The notes under the pieces were generated by a model that saw nothing but the letters and a program-made list of their open reading frames with translations, was not told where the DNA came from and did not search any database. Shown here one piece after another: positions 49,422 to 61,596 of a DNA stretch of 64,000 nucleotides. Every line of letters starts with the position of its first letter. Position 1 is the first letter of the stretch. The position numbers were made by a program, and so were the translations under genes. Source of the stretch: Chamaecrista fasciculata (lineage: Eukaryota > Streptophyta > Magnoliopsida > Fabales > Fabaceae); the NCBI GenBank assembly GCA_003254925.1, contig QANZ01045959.1:62001-126000 (forward strand), given 5' to 3'.

Positions 49422-52400
49422 TCAACACTTGGGAAGATCCACCGGTGGAGGCGGCAGCTTCTGGTTGGGTAGCTTCCCATCTAACACAATCCACGCCATC
49501 TTCAACCCCCAGCTCAGATGCACTTCGAAATGACAGTGCATAAACCACACACCTACATCATGTTCCATATATATCAGAGAATGATCAAGTGAAGCATATA
49601 TATATATATATATATACACTAGGGGCTTTGCGTGCCCTAACAGGCACGCAAATATGTATGTAAGATAAATAAAGAACTAAATTGTTAGAAAGAGAGATCA
49701 AATAGTAAATTTTCTCTTTTTGTTAATTTCATAGACTATAGTTTTAAACATGGACGACGAGAAAGGGGTGGAGCCATATAATATTAGATATATATATAAG
49801 GTCAAAATGCACTTTTGGTCCCATAACTTTTACTTAGGTCTCATTTTGGTCCCATAACTTTTTTTGTTGCACTTTTGATCTCATATCTTTGTAAAGCGTT
49901 ACAGATTTGGTCTTGTATCACTTTTGGCCTCATATCTTTTGGTCAGTTTGCAGAATTGATCTCATATCTTTGCAAAAAATTTCACCGCCAGTCTCACTTG
50001 ATTCAAATATATGAGACCAATTCTGCACCTGACCCAAAGATATGAGATCGATTCTGAAACTTGACTAAAAAATATAGATTCATTTCTATAACATTAACCA
50101 AAGATATGGGACTAAAAATGTAACACATGACCAAATCTGCAGCTTTAGCAAAAGATATGGGACCAAATTGAGACATTAACCAAAGTTTTGGGACTAAAAG
50201 TGCACTTTGGCCTATATATATATATATATATATATATGCACTTAAATACTAAGTAATTGCGTATTAATGCAATAATGTAGTAGTGACCTGGGTTATCTGC
50301 GAAGAAACGAATAGCGACCCAGCCACCAGAAGGGACTCCTACAGTGTTCCTTTCAACAGGGTCCACAAGGTTATATTTTGCAGGGTCTTTCTTGGGGTCG
50401 AAGTTACCAAAACCTTGACCAACCACGTAGAAATTGTATCCATGAAGATGCAGAGGATGAGACTCTGCCCCTAGAATACTCGTGTCCTGCAATATCACTT
50501 CCACACTCGTGTTAAACGGAATCACCACCACTTTCGTCCCATTCATCACCCTCGTGTTATTAGGAGGGGTTCCCGTGTAATTAAAAGGAATCAAGGGTGT
50601 GCTCGGAAAATCAGAAGTAAAAACCCCATTTGATTTCCTCGAGAAATAGGATTGTAACATGGCTCTAGATGGCAAAGCGAAGGATATGTTGTTCATGGAA
50701 GCAGCGAATTTGGAGCTATTATTAGGACCCTGACACGTCTGGTTTTTAGGACAAGGGCTACTTCCAAGGCTTACAGTGAAGAAAAAGCTCTTGTCCACTT
50801 TTTGAGGGACTTGTGCTGGGAATTGAGAATTGGCTAAGCTGCGGAATTTAGCACTGAAATTTGCAGTAAACGCAGTGTCGTTTATGGCAGGAAGAGTGGG
50901 TTTTAGGAGAACAGGGGAATTAGAATTTGAGGTTCCTTCGTATTCTAATATAGCAGCAGTGGTGGTGTTATCAAAAGTACCTTGGCCAGTGTTATAGGGT
51001 CTAGCTTCCATGAGGAAACGCGCATTGGGGGGCTGTCGTTTTGTTTTCAAAAGAACATTAGTGGTCTGTCCTGGGCCTATGAGGAGTGTATTGGTCTTGA
51101 AAGGCTTCACGTAAAGTGCATCAGCTTCCACAATGGTCACGCTGTGATTTGCTATGCTCAAGAAAAGTTCATCATTGAGTGCAGCATTGATCAAACGGAG
51201 AAGGTATGTTTTTCCTGCCTTCACTTTCACCTTGAACGTTTCTGCAACCACAAAATATATATTTATATATCATGAACCTCATATATATACTTCATACTCA
51301 CTATATATAGTTCATAGATGTGATGATAATATACCATTGGTTTTCTGAGAGCAATTGTACAATGGACCAGGAAGTCCATTAATGGTGTATGCATCAGAAA
51401 CATTAGGCCCACCGCCAGTTTGAAGAGCTTGGCTAATGACTGCCTCTGTATCATTATTCCACCACTCACCTGCAATTAGTTAAGAAAAAGGAAGTTGTGT
51501 TCTTAATTAGTTAGCATAAAATTGTTAAATGACAAAATTTACTTTTTAGTCCTTAAACTTGTCCTAAAACTACAATTCAGTCTATAAATATTAAAATTTT
51601 ACTTTTTGGTCCCTAATTTTTTTTGACAAACATACATTATTTAGTTTCTACAGATAATGTTTCATAGACTAAATAGTTTACATTTGTAAAAAGAAATTAG
51701 AAATAATAAAATATTTTTTCAATATGTAGAGATGAGATTGTAGTTTTGGGACAAATTTAAAAACTGAAAAAAAAGTAAGTTTACTAAAGAGGAGTATAAT
51801 TTGTGTACCAAACAAGATGGGAATCTCTCTGTATGGTTTGGGAAAAGGGTAAGAAACTCCAAGTTTGGGATGGATGATAATAGGTCCATAAAGGGTAGCT
51901 CTTAGCCATGAGATGTGAGCATGCCAAAACAAAGTACCCCTTTGGCCAAGCAATGTGAAATTGTAGACATAACTCTGCCCTGTTTGGATAGGACACTGAG
52001 TTATGTAGGCTGGACCATCGTACCATTGGCTCTGAAGTTGTCGGATCCCATGCCTGCAGTACTCGATCACCAACACCATGAATAAAATAAATAAATAAAT
52101 GTACATATAGAATCATCCTGGAATTATTAATTTAAGATAAGAGTGGCTGGTTTCCATGAATCGAATTTTTGTTAATTACCAGTGGATGCTGACATTATAT
52201 TGAACATGGTTCACCACTTTAACCACGATTCTGTCTCCCTCTCTAGCAATGATAGGAGGCCCAGGAAACTTGCCATTCACTGTCACCATGCTCTTTGTGT
52301 GGCACAACCGAGTCACATTTTGCATCCTTACCTGTCAGGAAATCCAATTTCATCACACAGATCATGTCAAAATCCACAGAATCTGGCTATAATAACTAGT

Positions 52401-52556
52401 AATGACTGTATATATATATATATGTATATAACATACGTCGAATGTATAGTGTCTTGTAGTGGGACCATGCTTTGCATTTGCAATTTCAGGGAAGAAGGCA
52501 AGTGAGGTGATGGCCACAAGAAAAAACACAGCTGATTGACAAAATAAGGAACCCAT
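49422..52556 (-). CDS. Laccase, LAC2/LAC17 type
   Basis: Secreted multicopper oxidase that oxidises monolignols in the cell wall (family knowledge). Exons (minus): 52437-52556, 52180-52331, 51809-52053, 51335-51469, 50288-51241, 49422-49552; 1737 bases, 578 residues plus stop, the six-exon layout common for plant laccases. A signal peptide ends near ANA (residue ~27). The four copper motifs are intact: [51 protein letters not shown] and [16 protein letters not shown]; Leu at the type 1 axial position fits a high-potential site. Many N-glycosylation sequons are present. Stretches such as [20 protein letters not shown] and [10 protein letters not shown] match LAC17. QLQSQWYDG and GTLFWHAH deviate from the more usual QLRSGWADG and GTLWYHAH. 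Intron 3 and intron 5 carry MITEs. A miR397 site lies in exon 5. Confidence 0.96.
49799..50214. mobile_element. Foldback MITE in laccase intron 5
   Basis: The left end ggtcaaaatgcacttttggtc is matched inverted at the right end (ggactaaaagtgcactttgg). Arms contain repeated 'tcatatcttt' blocks in opposite orientation. It sits about 75 bases from the exon 5 donor. A half copy of the same family lies at 61421-61583. Confidence 0.75.
50216..50237. repeat. (TA)n microsatellite
   Basis: Eleven TA units directly abutting the MITE end, which fits a TA-rich insertion target. Confidence 0.8.
51172..51192 (-). promoter_or_regulatory. Predicted miR397 target site in laccase mRNA
   Basis: The plus strand here (tcattgagtgcagcattgat) is almost identical to remembered mature miR397 (tcattgagtgcagcgttgat). 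The mRNA is therefore complementary, with a G:U wobble at miRNA position 15 and a mismatch only at position 21. It encodes part of INAALNDEL, the place where miR397 cuts LAC2, LAC4 and LAC17 transcripts in other plants. Positions 2-12, including the cut site, pair perfectly. Confidence 0.85.
51533..51786. mobile_element. Foldback MITE in laccase intron 3
   Basis: Left arm aaatttactttttagtcc and cctaaaactacaattcagtc; right arm gattgtagttttgggacaa and aagtaagttta, inverted. The right end lies about 22 bases from the exon 3 donor. Confidence 0.7.
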
Positions 52557-52685
52557 TTTCTGAATATGTTTTCAACACTAGCTACTAAATATATGGAGAA
52601 ATTAAAGAAGCAATGAGTGTGTGTAACTCAAATTAATTAATTACTCATACTGTAGTGCCTTGTGATGAGAGCCAAAGTGTGCTCC

Positions 52686-52692
52686 TTATATA
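52686..52692 (-). promoter_or_regulatory. TATA box of the laccase gene
   Basis: The minus strand reads TATATAA in ctatataaggagcac, 130 bases upstream of the ATG. It would place transcription start near 52660. Confidence 0.55.
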
Positions 52693-53933
52693 GAATGGAA
52701 AGGTTATATTGTTCGGTTGATTAGGTAACAATAATACAATATGTCACAAGGAAGGATGTATAAAGGGCCCAGTTAACCCCAATTGGAGTGGTGTAAAAGT
52801 CAGTTTAGTTTAATTGGTTCTCTTCTCTTCTCTCTCCCTCTGGACAATCATTTTCATTATGCATCAAACATTTTTTTTTCTCCGTGACATTAATCTCTTC
52901 GCAAAAATAACTACTCCACCTAGATCAAAGTTCACTAATTAATTAAACTCAAGTGAGTGGGAAAATCAAATATATTTACTTTCATAATAGGCAGTTAATT
53001 GACAGTAGTCCAGGGTTTTGTCTATGGTCTAGTTTCAACCAATAGGTGCCAAGTGAGAATCAGAGTAACGTTAATTAAGTTAATTACCACCTGAACTATA
53101 TTCTGGAAAACTAAATCAAATGTGATTATTTAATTTGCATTACACTTTTTATTAAGCGTGGCTATATGGTTGACGATGATCATATGGACACGTTGAATTA
53201 ACTTATTAGAAGTTTAGAACAACTAATTGTAAAGTTGATAAATTTACTGTTGGGATTTTATATGGATATGATATAATGTTAGTTGGTGGTAGCGTCTCTT
53301 GCAGCCAGACAGTTTAATTTCAAGTGTCAAACTCGAGGCTTCCAAAGTTGAGAAGACGACATTTGACCCACCTTACTTTCAAGCAATAAAAAGAATGATA
53401 GCGATCGATAAGGTTGGTTTTGCCATGATTGGTCACCATTAATAGAACTACTTGCTCAATGTTACCATATTCAACCCGAACTAACATGGCTAGCTTATTG
53501 AGTTATTGAAAATTGAAATCTTCTCCAAAACTTTACCCCACACTTCAAAAGAAAAACAAAAACGAAAATAGTGCAAAACCATGAAAATGGGTTGGATTAT
53601 ATATGTATTGGACATTCTCATGAATATTGAAAAAATGTGAGTTTCCGTACAATTTACAAGTCTAGTTTTCAACTAAGTAATAATTAATTAGTATTTCTGT
53701 ATTCCATGATTTATCATGTTTGGTACGCAAGCGGGTTGCAGATATAATGAGTTAATCACTTGAGGGATATTGCAACTAAATATGTAGATCCAATCAAGGA
53801 AAAGTCAAGGAAACGTATACGAAGGTCATTTTATACCTTTTGTTTGGCATACTCACAAACCTAATCTGAGTATAACAACTTTTCTTGAATTATCAAAACT
53901 ACAATGTGTATTAATAGAATTCAACTCTTCTTA

Positions 53934-54155
53934 AAATATAGTTTTTTTAAGAAGTTCAATTTTGTAGCTTCCACTTAAAGCACTTGCAAAAGTTATTTTT
54001 TTGGTTCATTTTATTAATTAAAAGTACTTTTGTCATTTTATATCCAAACAACTTTGATAATTAAAAATACTAGTGTTTCACTCAAAAGGTCTTTTAAAAA
54101 AAATTTGATAAATAAAGTTTTTTTTTCACAAGCTTATCCAAACGGGCTCTATATA
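53934..54155 (-). mobile_element. MITE copy 1, ends CCAAACGGGCTCT
   Basis: Shares about 200 bases in direct orientation with 54327-54535 (agaagttcaattttgtagct, then cacttaaagcacttg). Its right end, aagcttatccaaacggg, is a hAT-like terminal motif; the left end is not clear, so it may be a half element. Confidence 0.55.
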
Positions 54156-54199
54156 TATATTTAGAAAATATCTCTTGTATTAGATCAAAATTACTATAA

Positions 54200-54535
54200 T
54201 CCCGTTTAGATAAGCTTTTTTTATTTAAAAAGCACTTTTTTAATTAAAAAAAAACCCTTTTATAAACATAAAATTTTATTTGGGTAAATTTTTAAGAAAA
54301 AGTAGAAGTTACAAAAAAAAAGGTTAAAATATAGCTTTTTTAAGAAGTTCAATTTTGTAGCTTCCACTTAAAGCACTTGTAAAAGCTATTCTTTTGGTTT
54401 ATTTTATTAATTATAAGTATCTTTGTCATTTTATGTCCAAACAATTTTGATAATTAAAAATGCTTCACACAAAATAATTTTTAAAAAAAAGTTTGATAAA
54501 TAATTTTTTTTTTCATAAACTTATCGGACTCTATA
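54200..54535 (+). mobile_element. MITE copy 2, with both ends
   Basis: The left end cccgtttagataagcttttt and right end (aaacttatcggactc) are loosely inverted. The body repeats the copy 1 sequence with a few per cent differences. Two copies so close suggest local jumping or tandem duplication. Confidence 0.55.
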
Positions 54536-56696
54536 ATTACTTTCGTGATTTTTACGAGCAGTTATTACTTTGTAAAAATAATTTATTGGTCATTAAGCAG
54601 TCCGATATATATGTTAGTTCTCCCTTTGGGTATATATACTTTAACTTAATTCTCTTACATGATCATTAATATTTTAAGTATTTTCAGACTAATTTGAACG
54701 TCAAGCGTAAGAGCTCATCCAGAATTTGAAGAGCAGTTTGAGGATTCATCAAAGAGTCAAAATTCATTTTGAAGATCTTCAAGTCTAAAACTAATAATCT
54801 CTAATTATCGACCGTAAAATGTCGCTTGGCTCTAGACAAAAATGCTTACTAATATAATTTTACTGCTTTCATTTGTGGCCAAAATTTTTTTACGTAAATT
54901 CTGTTGGCAAAATGAAATCAGCCACTATATGTAAAGCAGTAATATGTAATACCTTGAAGTTGTTCACAGTGATGTTCTACTTCCTACAGTTTCGACGAGA
55001 TTATAGAACTAGCGGGAAAAAGTCATTGAATAAAATAATTTCTTGAAAGTAGGCTTACTGAACTAGTAAACTTCTTAATTAAAGCGATAGTGTTGTTGAA
55101 AAACATGGTCAAGCTTTCTTAATCAGTGAAATGGAGGTTAGTTTCTGGGTATATCTAAATTAGTATAAACATAATTAACAAAGATATATCCTAGCTAATA
55201 TATTGAAATTATACCTCATCGATCATACATAGAAAAAGTCTTATAGGTAAGCAGATTTAAATATTAAACAATAATGATAATGTATACTTACAGAAGATCT
55301 GGATATTCTGATTCATTTACATGGTGAAGAGATGAAGAGGAAGGTGATGGGGGAAGTGGGAGAAAGGTCTTGTCAACGTGACTGGTAAGAAGTAATGTTT
55401 TATCATGTCCTCTAATTGATTGACTTGCTCATTTTTTGAACATCCCATGTTGAATCAATCACTCACTATTATATATCACTGTTCACCTCTTTGTCTCTTT
55501 ATTTCATTTCATTTTATGTTCAATCAGATGCGATTTACCTTCAAGTTACCTTGTATTCATCAAGAGACTGTAGAATAGGGTGCATTATTTTTCTTCTTGT
55601 ATGGGAGCAAATATCCGAATGATTGACTTTGGAGTCACTTTTTCCTGGGATCTCAAGTATTATTATGAACGTGGAATTAAGGTTATATATATTTAGGGGG
55701 GGAAATAAGAGACGAAAAGACACCACAAAATCCGATTGAGAAAAGTATGAAACAGGACTGTAGCAGTCAGAATGAAAACGAATTTTAATACGTAAAATAG
55801 TAGTTTACACAATTTTCAAAGAGATTCGTCATGTTTTAGGCCACACTTCAGTAATAAGTATCTTCCCTCTTCGATTTAGGCCATTCAATTAGGTGCAGTG
55901 GTGACTTACGGAACTGAATGATCTCCACAAGTAAAGTAAACCCCTTTTCTTCTCTTATATTGAATCTGGCTTAGGGAATAGTTTGTCCATAAGGTTGGTA
56001 TTCACATGACAAGTTTTATTTGAAAACAATAATATAAAAATACTTCAGGCCAAAAAAAAAATAATAATAATATAAAAATACAACTTACAAATATCCAAAA
56101 CTAAGGCAACAGTATTTTGACTTGAAATTTATTAGTACATTATTTTGAGACACTTAACTACACCCACCAACCATCTATATCTCCCCATAGACTGTAGCTC
56201 CAGTGTTCACAAAGACGAACACACGTTAACCCAGCAAGTTTAATTTAGATTTTAAATGCTTCACAGTTCTGTTATGCTTGCACTTGTATGCCTTGAGATT
56301 TAAATTCGGTATAAAAATTTGAATCAATAAATACTTTACAAAATGTTTGTACATGTTGACCCTAAGGTACCTTATCATTTACAATCTGATGCACTACAAA
56401 GGCGTGTTACGCATTTACAGGTAAATCGATCTATTTATCCAGTGTGACCAAGTGGGAAAATAATAAGCCTCGGGATTCTTCTATTTGGAGGACAATTGCC
56501 CACGTTCTTAAATAGTAACACTATTTGGCTCTTCTCAATGGCCTTTGCATCAATCAAAGCAGCTAATGGAATAAACAACTGCACAAACAGAAGATGCATT
56601 ACGTATAGTAGTTAGATAACATATACATACTAGATAAACAGAAAAGTAAGGTACGAAATCAGTCAACATAAATACTAGGAATACTTACATAAATAT

Positions 56697-59600
56697 TCAA
56701 AACTGAGGATCATAAGAGAAGAGGATTCTCTGTTCGTCCGTTGGATTCAATAGCCATCTGCAGAACATAGATGCTGCAACAACCACGGATAGAAGAGACA
56801 ACATTGCCAGAAATCCAAAATGAGAAGTATCATTTGCAAGTATTGCAACTCCCAGCATTATCGACTCTGCCAAACTAGCAACGGCAACCTCAGTTGTGCC
56901 AATGAGATTCGCTTTTGATGATGGAATCCCTGTCTGAATAATCTGTGCCCCCACAACATCATATGACATGTGTCCTAACCGTGACAATATCTGCAAGCAG
57001 AAGCTCATAAGAAATACCCACGAACAAAATGTTGCAACTTCATTCAGAAGAGAAGTTGTCTCAGCGAAACATAAATAAATAGAGGGAATTTGGAGTATTC
57101 ATAGGTTATGATCATTGTTTTAAGTTTCCTCAGAATCAACTAGTTCCATATTAGATATTACAGTTTACATTTGTAGTTCAGTATACTAGTCAGCAGTGAC
57201 CCACCCTAGTTATAAGCTTTTACATGAATGAGAATGAGCAGAGACATAATAAGATTATTAAAAGAACTTACAATCAGGAACAAGAAGAAAAGAAGTGGGT
57301 TCTGTTGGGAAATTGATCCACTCCAATATACAGCAACAGCCATGCTGAGAAGTAAGGCTTGAAATACCAATCCAACTGCCCCAGCCTGGTTAAGAAGGAA
57401 TTTGTTTTAAAAAAAAAAGTTATATATTAAGTTCTCATATGATTATCTAGTGGGAAAAAAAATGCTGAAGAAGAGACCTTTAAAATGCCAAATTGTTTGA
57501 CCAATGTTGAAGATACAAACGTCGCAGCAACACCCATAAAAGCACATAATCCACTGAATCCCCCGATGATAGATGGATGTAATCCTGTTGAAAAATCAAA
57601 GAAACATGTGACTTAGTACTGCTTTGAACAATTTTTTTTAAAAAGGAAAATTTACCAAATCACCCCAACACCCATTGCCCCCCGCCAGCCCAAAAAACAA
57701 AGGAGAAATAACAGTATTTAAGTTTGTCATTGTTTCGAATCTGAAATTAGTACTAAGACAAGCCTTTAAGGTTTAAAATAAAAAAGTTCAGAAAGAGATT
57801 ATAAAGAAGACCATACACTTAGAATCATTACAATATCCTTTGTCCCCTCATCAGTCTTATCTTTATGGCACTAAGTTGCACAGTTTGAACAAAAGCATTT
57901 CAAAATCAATATTTTGTGCTAAACAATAAATAAACAAGAAAAAGCACAATTTATTCAATTAACATGAGTTGATTAGAAAAATTCTCATAAAGGTAATTTC
58001 TCGATCACTCCTGTGAGTAAGAGCGCAATTTTTAAAGAACTTAAAATTTGGTGTTTAAATATTTTATACGCTGCAACTTTTGGCCCGTCAGTACTCAACC
58101 AAAAAGTCCATCGCAAAGGAAAAGGGTGTCATGAAGGGAATTTTCACATACCTCGCTGCGTTAAAAAAGCTGTCATCAAACTTCCTGGTGCAAGAACAAC
58201 ATTGAAGTATAGAAGCACCCAGGCAAGACTGGCTGGAAGAACTGGCTGCCCCAGATACTCCTTCCAACCAAGCTTTATGGCTTCTACACCTTTAAAGGCT
58301 GGTTTTCCAAGATGTATAATTAAATACATTTGATATAACCAGACAATGAGATGTATCAGAAAAGAACTACAATTTTATTTTTTGTAATAGAACAAAGAAC
58401 TATCAGTTTAAATAATACCTATACTGTCAGCATGTGACCCAGAATCTTCAGTGAATCCTCTGGAACCGGCTTGTGAGGATTTTGGCCGGTCAAGAACTCC
58501 AGAGGAGAGCTTGTTGGTCAACAATGTGAGAACAATCTGTAAATTGAGAATGGAGGGTGAAAACAATTTCATCTACCAATCGATACAAGTAATAGAACAA
58601 GAACTAAAGCACCAACGTTACCGTAACAGGCAATAATCCCATCATTAAGCCAGCAGCAAATTTCAAGCAGGTTACTGGATGAAACTTAGAAAGAAGAGCT
58701 CCAAATAGTGATGCCCCAATTATCTGTAAATGTAAAATTCATAAGTCTCCTAGCCCAAGTTCCTCAAGCAGATGCTTAATGAAACAGCTTCTGTGTTTTC
58801 CTTTCCATAGGATAATGGAGATTAAACTCTCAGGAGTGAGAGCTTTTAATTATATAAGCTGGCTAAAATAATTAGAGAAAATAAAAAAGAAATATCAAAT
58901 ACCTCGCACAAGAGATCAATTCTATTTAAAACAGCATTTGCCTGTGCAAGTGCAATTGGCCTATTCACACCTGCCAGCTGTTGAAAGAAACCAGGAGGGG
59001 AGATTAGAGCAATACTTTTTAAACAGACTTACATTCACTAATGATATGGCAAGGGAAAGAGGGAAGCTCTTGATGACACTACCAATACAACCCAGTCACG
59101 CTCGTTTGCAACCCCCAATGCTACGCCACATAGCCTCTCAATAGCTCCAGCTGAAACTAGTACCACAAACCATGGACGTAGAAGCATGGAAGATACTGAA
59201 GTAGGACGAACAGAATGTGCATGAATGATCATCAATGCAGATAGCACCTGAGCAGCCGCCTGACAACAGCAAAAATGTTAGAAATAAGTACATTCTTTTA
59301 GGGAAAGAATTAATGCATTATATTCAGCTCAATTGTATGTTGCTTATATAACACTTGCCTGAATGATATTCAAGCAATTATATGAAGACACTCTAGGAAT
59401 ATGGTCCATAACGTTGCCAATCAGGGGTCCCCCAACAATAATAGCAACTTTGTTGAAAAATCCCATCACCGCCACAGGCAAAAGGCTTGGATGAATTAAA
59501 GCAATGGCAGAAGGCCAGGCAAAATTCCAAAGCTGTTCCACTAAATTTCCAGCTATGCAGCTAGCATAGAAAGCTGAAAAAAAGTAACTTCAGATTAACA

Positions 59601-60923
59601 GCCGTTTAGATTATTCAACTTCAATGTTATCAATAAATATCCGAACAGAGGATAAAGGATAAGATATCATACAAGATTCAACTGACACCAACTACTCTTT
59701 ATCATACAAGATTCAACTCACATCAACTAATCTCTTGGACAGGATGATTAGTAATAAGATCACCAAGCAGGATTCAGCTTGACTGCTAAAAGATAATGGC
59801 TAGACAGTGCAGTTAAGGGATCACAGTAATTACTTTTATCTAGTAAAATACACATACTTTCAAGGCAGAAGGCATGTGAGACTCAAGTAGAGAAAAAACC
59901 ACGGAGCTCAAACATAATAAAAACGAGATTTGCTCAATGTGTCAATGCAAATAGTTCACTGAAAAAAGAAAATCTATTGCAGGGTTACAGCATTCAAACA
60001 TCATCACACATTTTTATTCTCAAACATTGCCACGCTATAGTTTGAATTTGTAAAGTTGTGAAATTTCTTACCATATAACGCAGCTGGGTGAGCTGGTTTA
60101 GCTGCAAGCACATGTTGCTCCTCTTCAGACAAAACCTGGGGGGCAGACCACAGTAAGATGAGAAACAGTAAGGCAAGACTCGAACACCACAAAATGGAGT
60201 AAATAACGTACAGGCAGTACTGTCAAGAGACTATCTACATAGGTGCCTTCAGTCAATAGGTTCAGGGACTCAGTCTCGATAATATCAGAATTGAGTTTAA
60301 CTATTGGCACCGGACAATTGGGTTCAACAGTTGACGATTCTCCATGCGCCTCATCAGTTGAGACATGATCCAGGTGTATATCAGTATTCGTTATATAACA
60401 TTTTGAACTAAAACAATCAAATCTGTAACCAAAAGGGGGAAATGAGAAAAGTAAGAGAGAGGATCATATTCGAGTTATTGATTCAGACTCGAAAATTTGG
60501 AATCGCGTCTACATCATTTGTCTTTCAAGTCACCACAAGGTTAAGCTATCGAAGCTCTTCTGAGAGTTGAGTTACTCTCAGAGAAATCAGGCACAATAGC
60601 AGGGCATTTTAAACAGAACAAATCATTCTTATATTACCATGATGACACAAAAATAGAAACTGTTATTACTGACCACTTCAGCCTAGCATTTCACTTTTGC
60701 CTTATCAAACCAAGCAACAGAATAATAGTTAGCTGATTGATATCTTAACTCCAATGAACATAAGAATTGGGTACCTGTGAGAGGCAGAATGGTGATTAAG
60801 ATTCAACCATCGGCTAGAAGGGAAGCGATGGCGAATTCGAGAGGAAGACGGCGACAATAAAGGAGCTTTGCGTCTCGAAACTTGGATAGAATTGATAGCG
60901 AGGGTGGCCATAACAATAGCCAT
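56697..60923 (-). CDS. IREG3: Plastid ferroportin-like carrier (IREG3/MAR1, SLC40)
   Basis: Organellar member of the ferroportin family. In Arabidopsis it is linked to iron homeostasis in plastids/mitochondria and to aminoglycoside uptake (family knowledge). Exons (minus): 60775-60923, 60212-60422, 60072-60135, 59359-59573, 59083-59259, 58903-58977, 58622-58723, 58419-58536, 58152-58289, 57478-57584, 57272-57385, 56697-56990; 1764 bases, 587 residues plus stop. Residues 1-50 are Ser/Arg-rich with few acids, like a transit peptide ([18 protein letters not shown]). About ten hydrophobic segments follow; recognisable blocks are [74 protein letters not shown] and [21 protein letters not shown] Ser-rich hydrophilic loop lies between the two halves ([19 protein letters not shown]). 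Intron 4 has a GC donor. Confidence 0.95.
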
Positions 60924-61420
60924 GGATGCTGCTGCAGGTGCTGCTTATAAAACTTCAAGCTCCCAAACTTGAAGGACCCGCTAGGGTTTGACCTACTCAT
61001 GCAGTCCTAAGAAAATCTAAGCAAATCCTTTAGCTCTATCTGCAATGTCCTCGTTTCGGATCAATTTTCAGTCCTCAACAAGCCAAACCTTAAATTGCTC
61101 AGCTGTTCTTCTTGTATTAGGGATATCGATAAAGAATTTTGTTCAGAACAGGGAGAAAAGAATTGAGTTCATGGGACATAGAAAATGCGTCGTGAGTTGT
61201 GAAGGTAACCTTATCTTGGCGATAGAGTTCTGCGCGAGAATTTGGCTGCCAAAACAGCCCATAGTTATTGTTACTTCGAAATTGTGCTCGAGTGGCGGAA
61301 AGTTCTATGGGATTATTTGTGTGGCCATTAGTTTGGGAACGTAGGGATGGATTTTCCGATTCTTTTTCACGGATCCACGTGGCACCGTGGTTTTTTTTAC
61401 AAAAGAAGGCATTCATGGGA

Positions 61421-61583
61421 CCAAGTCTATAACTTGATCAAAAATATGAGACCAAAAGTGACACAGGATCAAATCTGTAACTTTTTACAAAAACATGAGA
61501 TCAAAAGTGCAACAAAAAAAATTATGAGACCAAATTGAGACCTAAACAAAAGTTATGGTACAAAAAATGCAATTTGACTCTTT
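61421..61583. mobile_element. Half copy of the laccase-intron MITE family
   Basis: Contains 'atgagaccaaaagtg', 'gatcaaaagtgcaacaaaaa' and 'atgagaccaaattgagacct' in the same order and orientation as the inner and right part of 49799-50214. The matching left arm is missing. Confidence 0.6.
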
Positions 61584-61596
61584 TTTTCCTGGGAAA

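Larger units (their letters stand above)
52700..56696. other. Spacer between laccase promoter and IREG3 3' end
   Basis: AT-rich spacer of 4 kb. It contains two related MITE copies (53934-54535) and no recognisable gene. The short open frames have no domain resemblance. Confidence 0.5.

Noticed and set aside
60803-61000. An overlapping frame proposing a different IREG3 N-terminus
   Set aside because: It is in another frame and does not join exon 2. The frame from 60923 gives a transit-like peptide and the correct phase.
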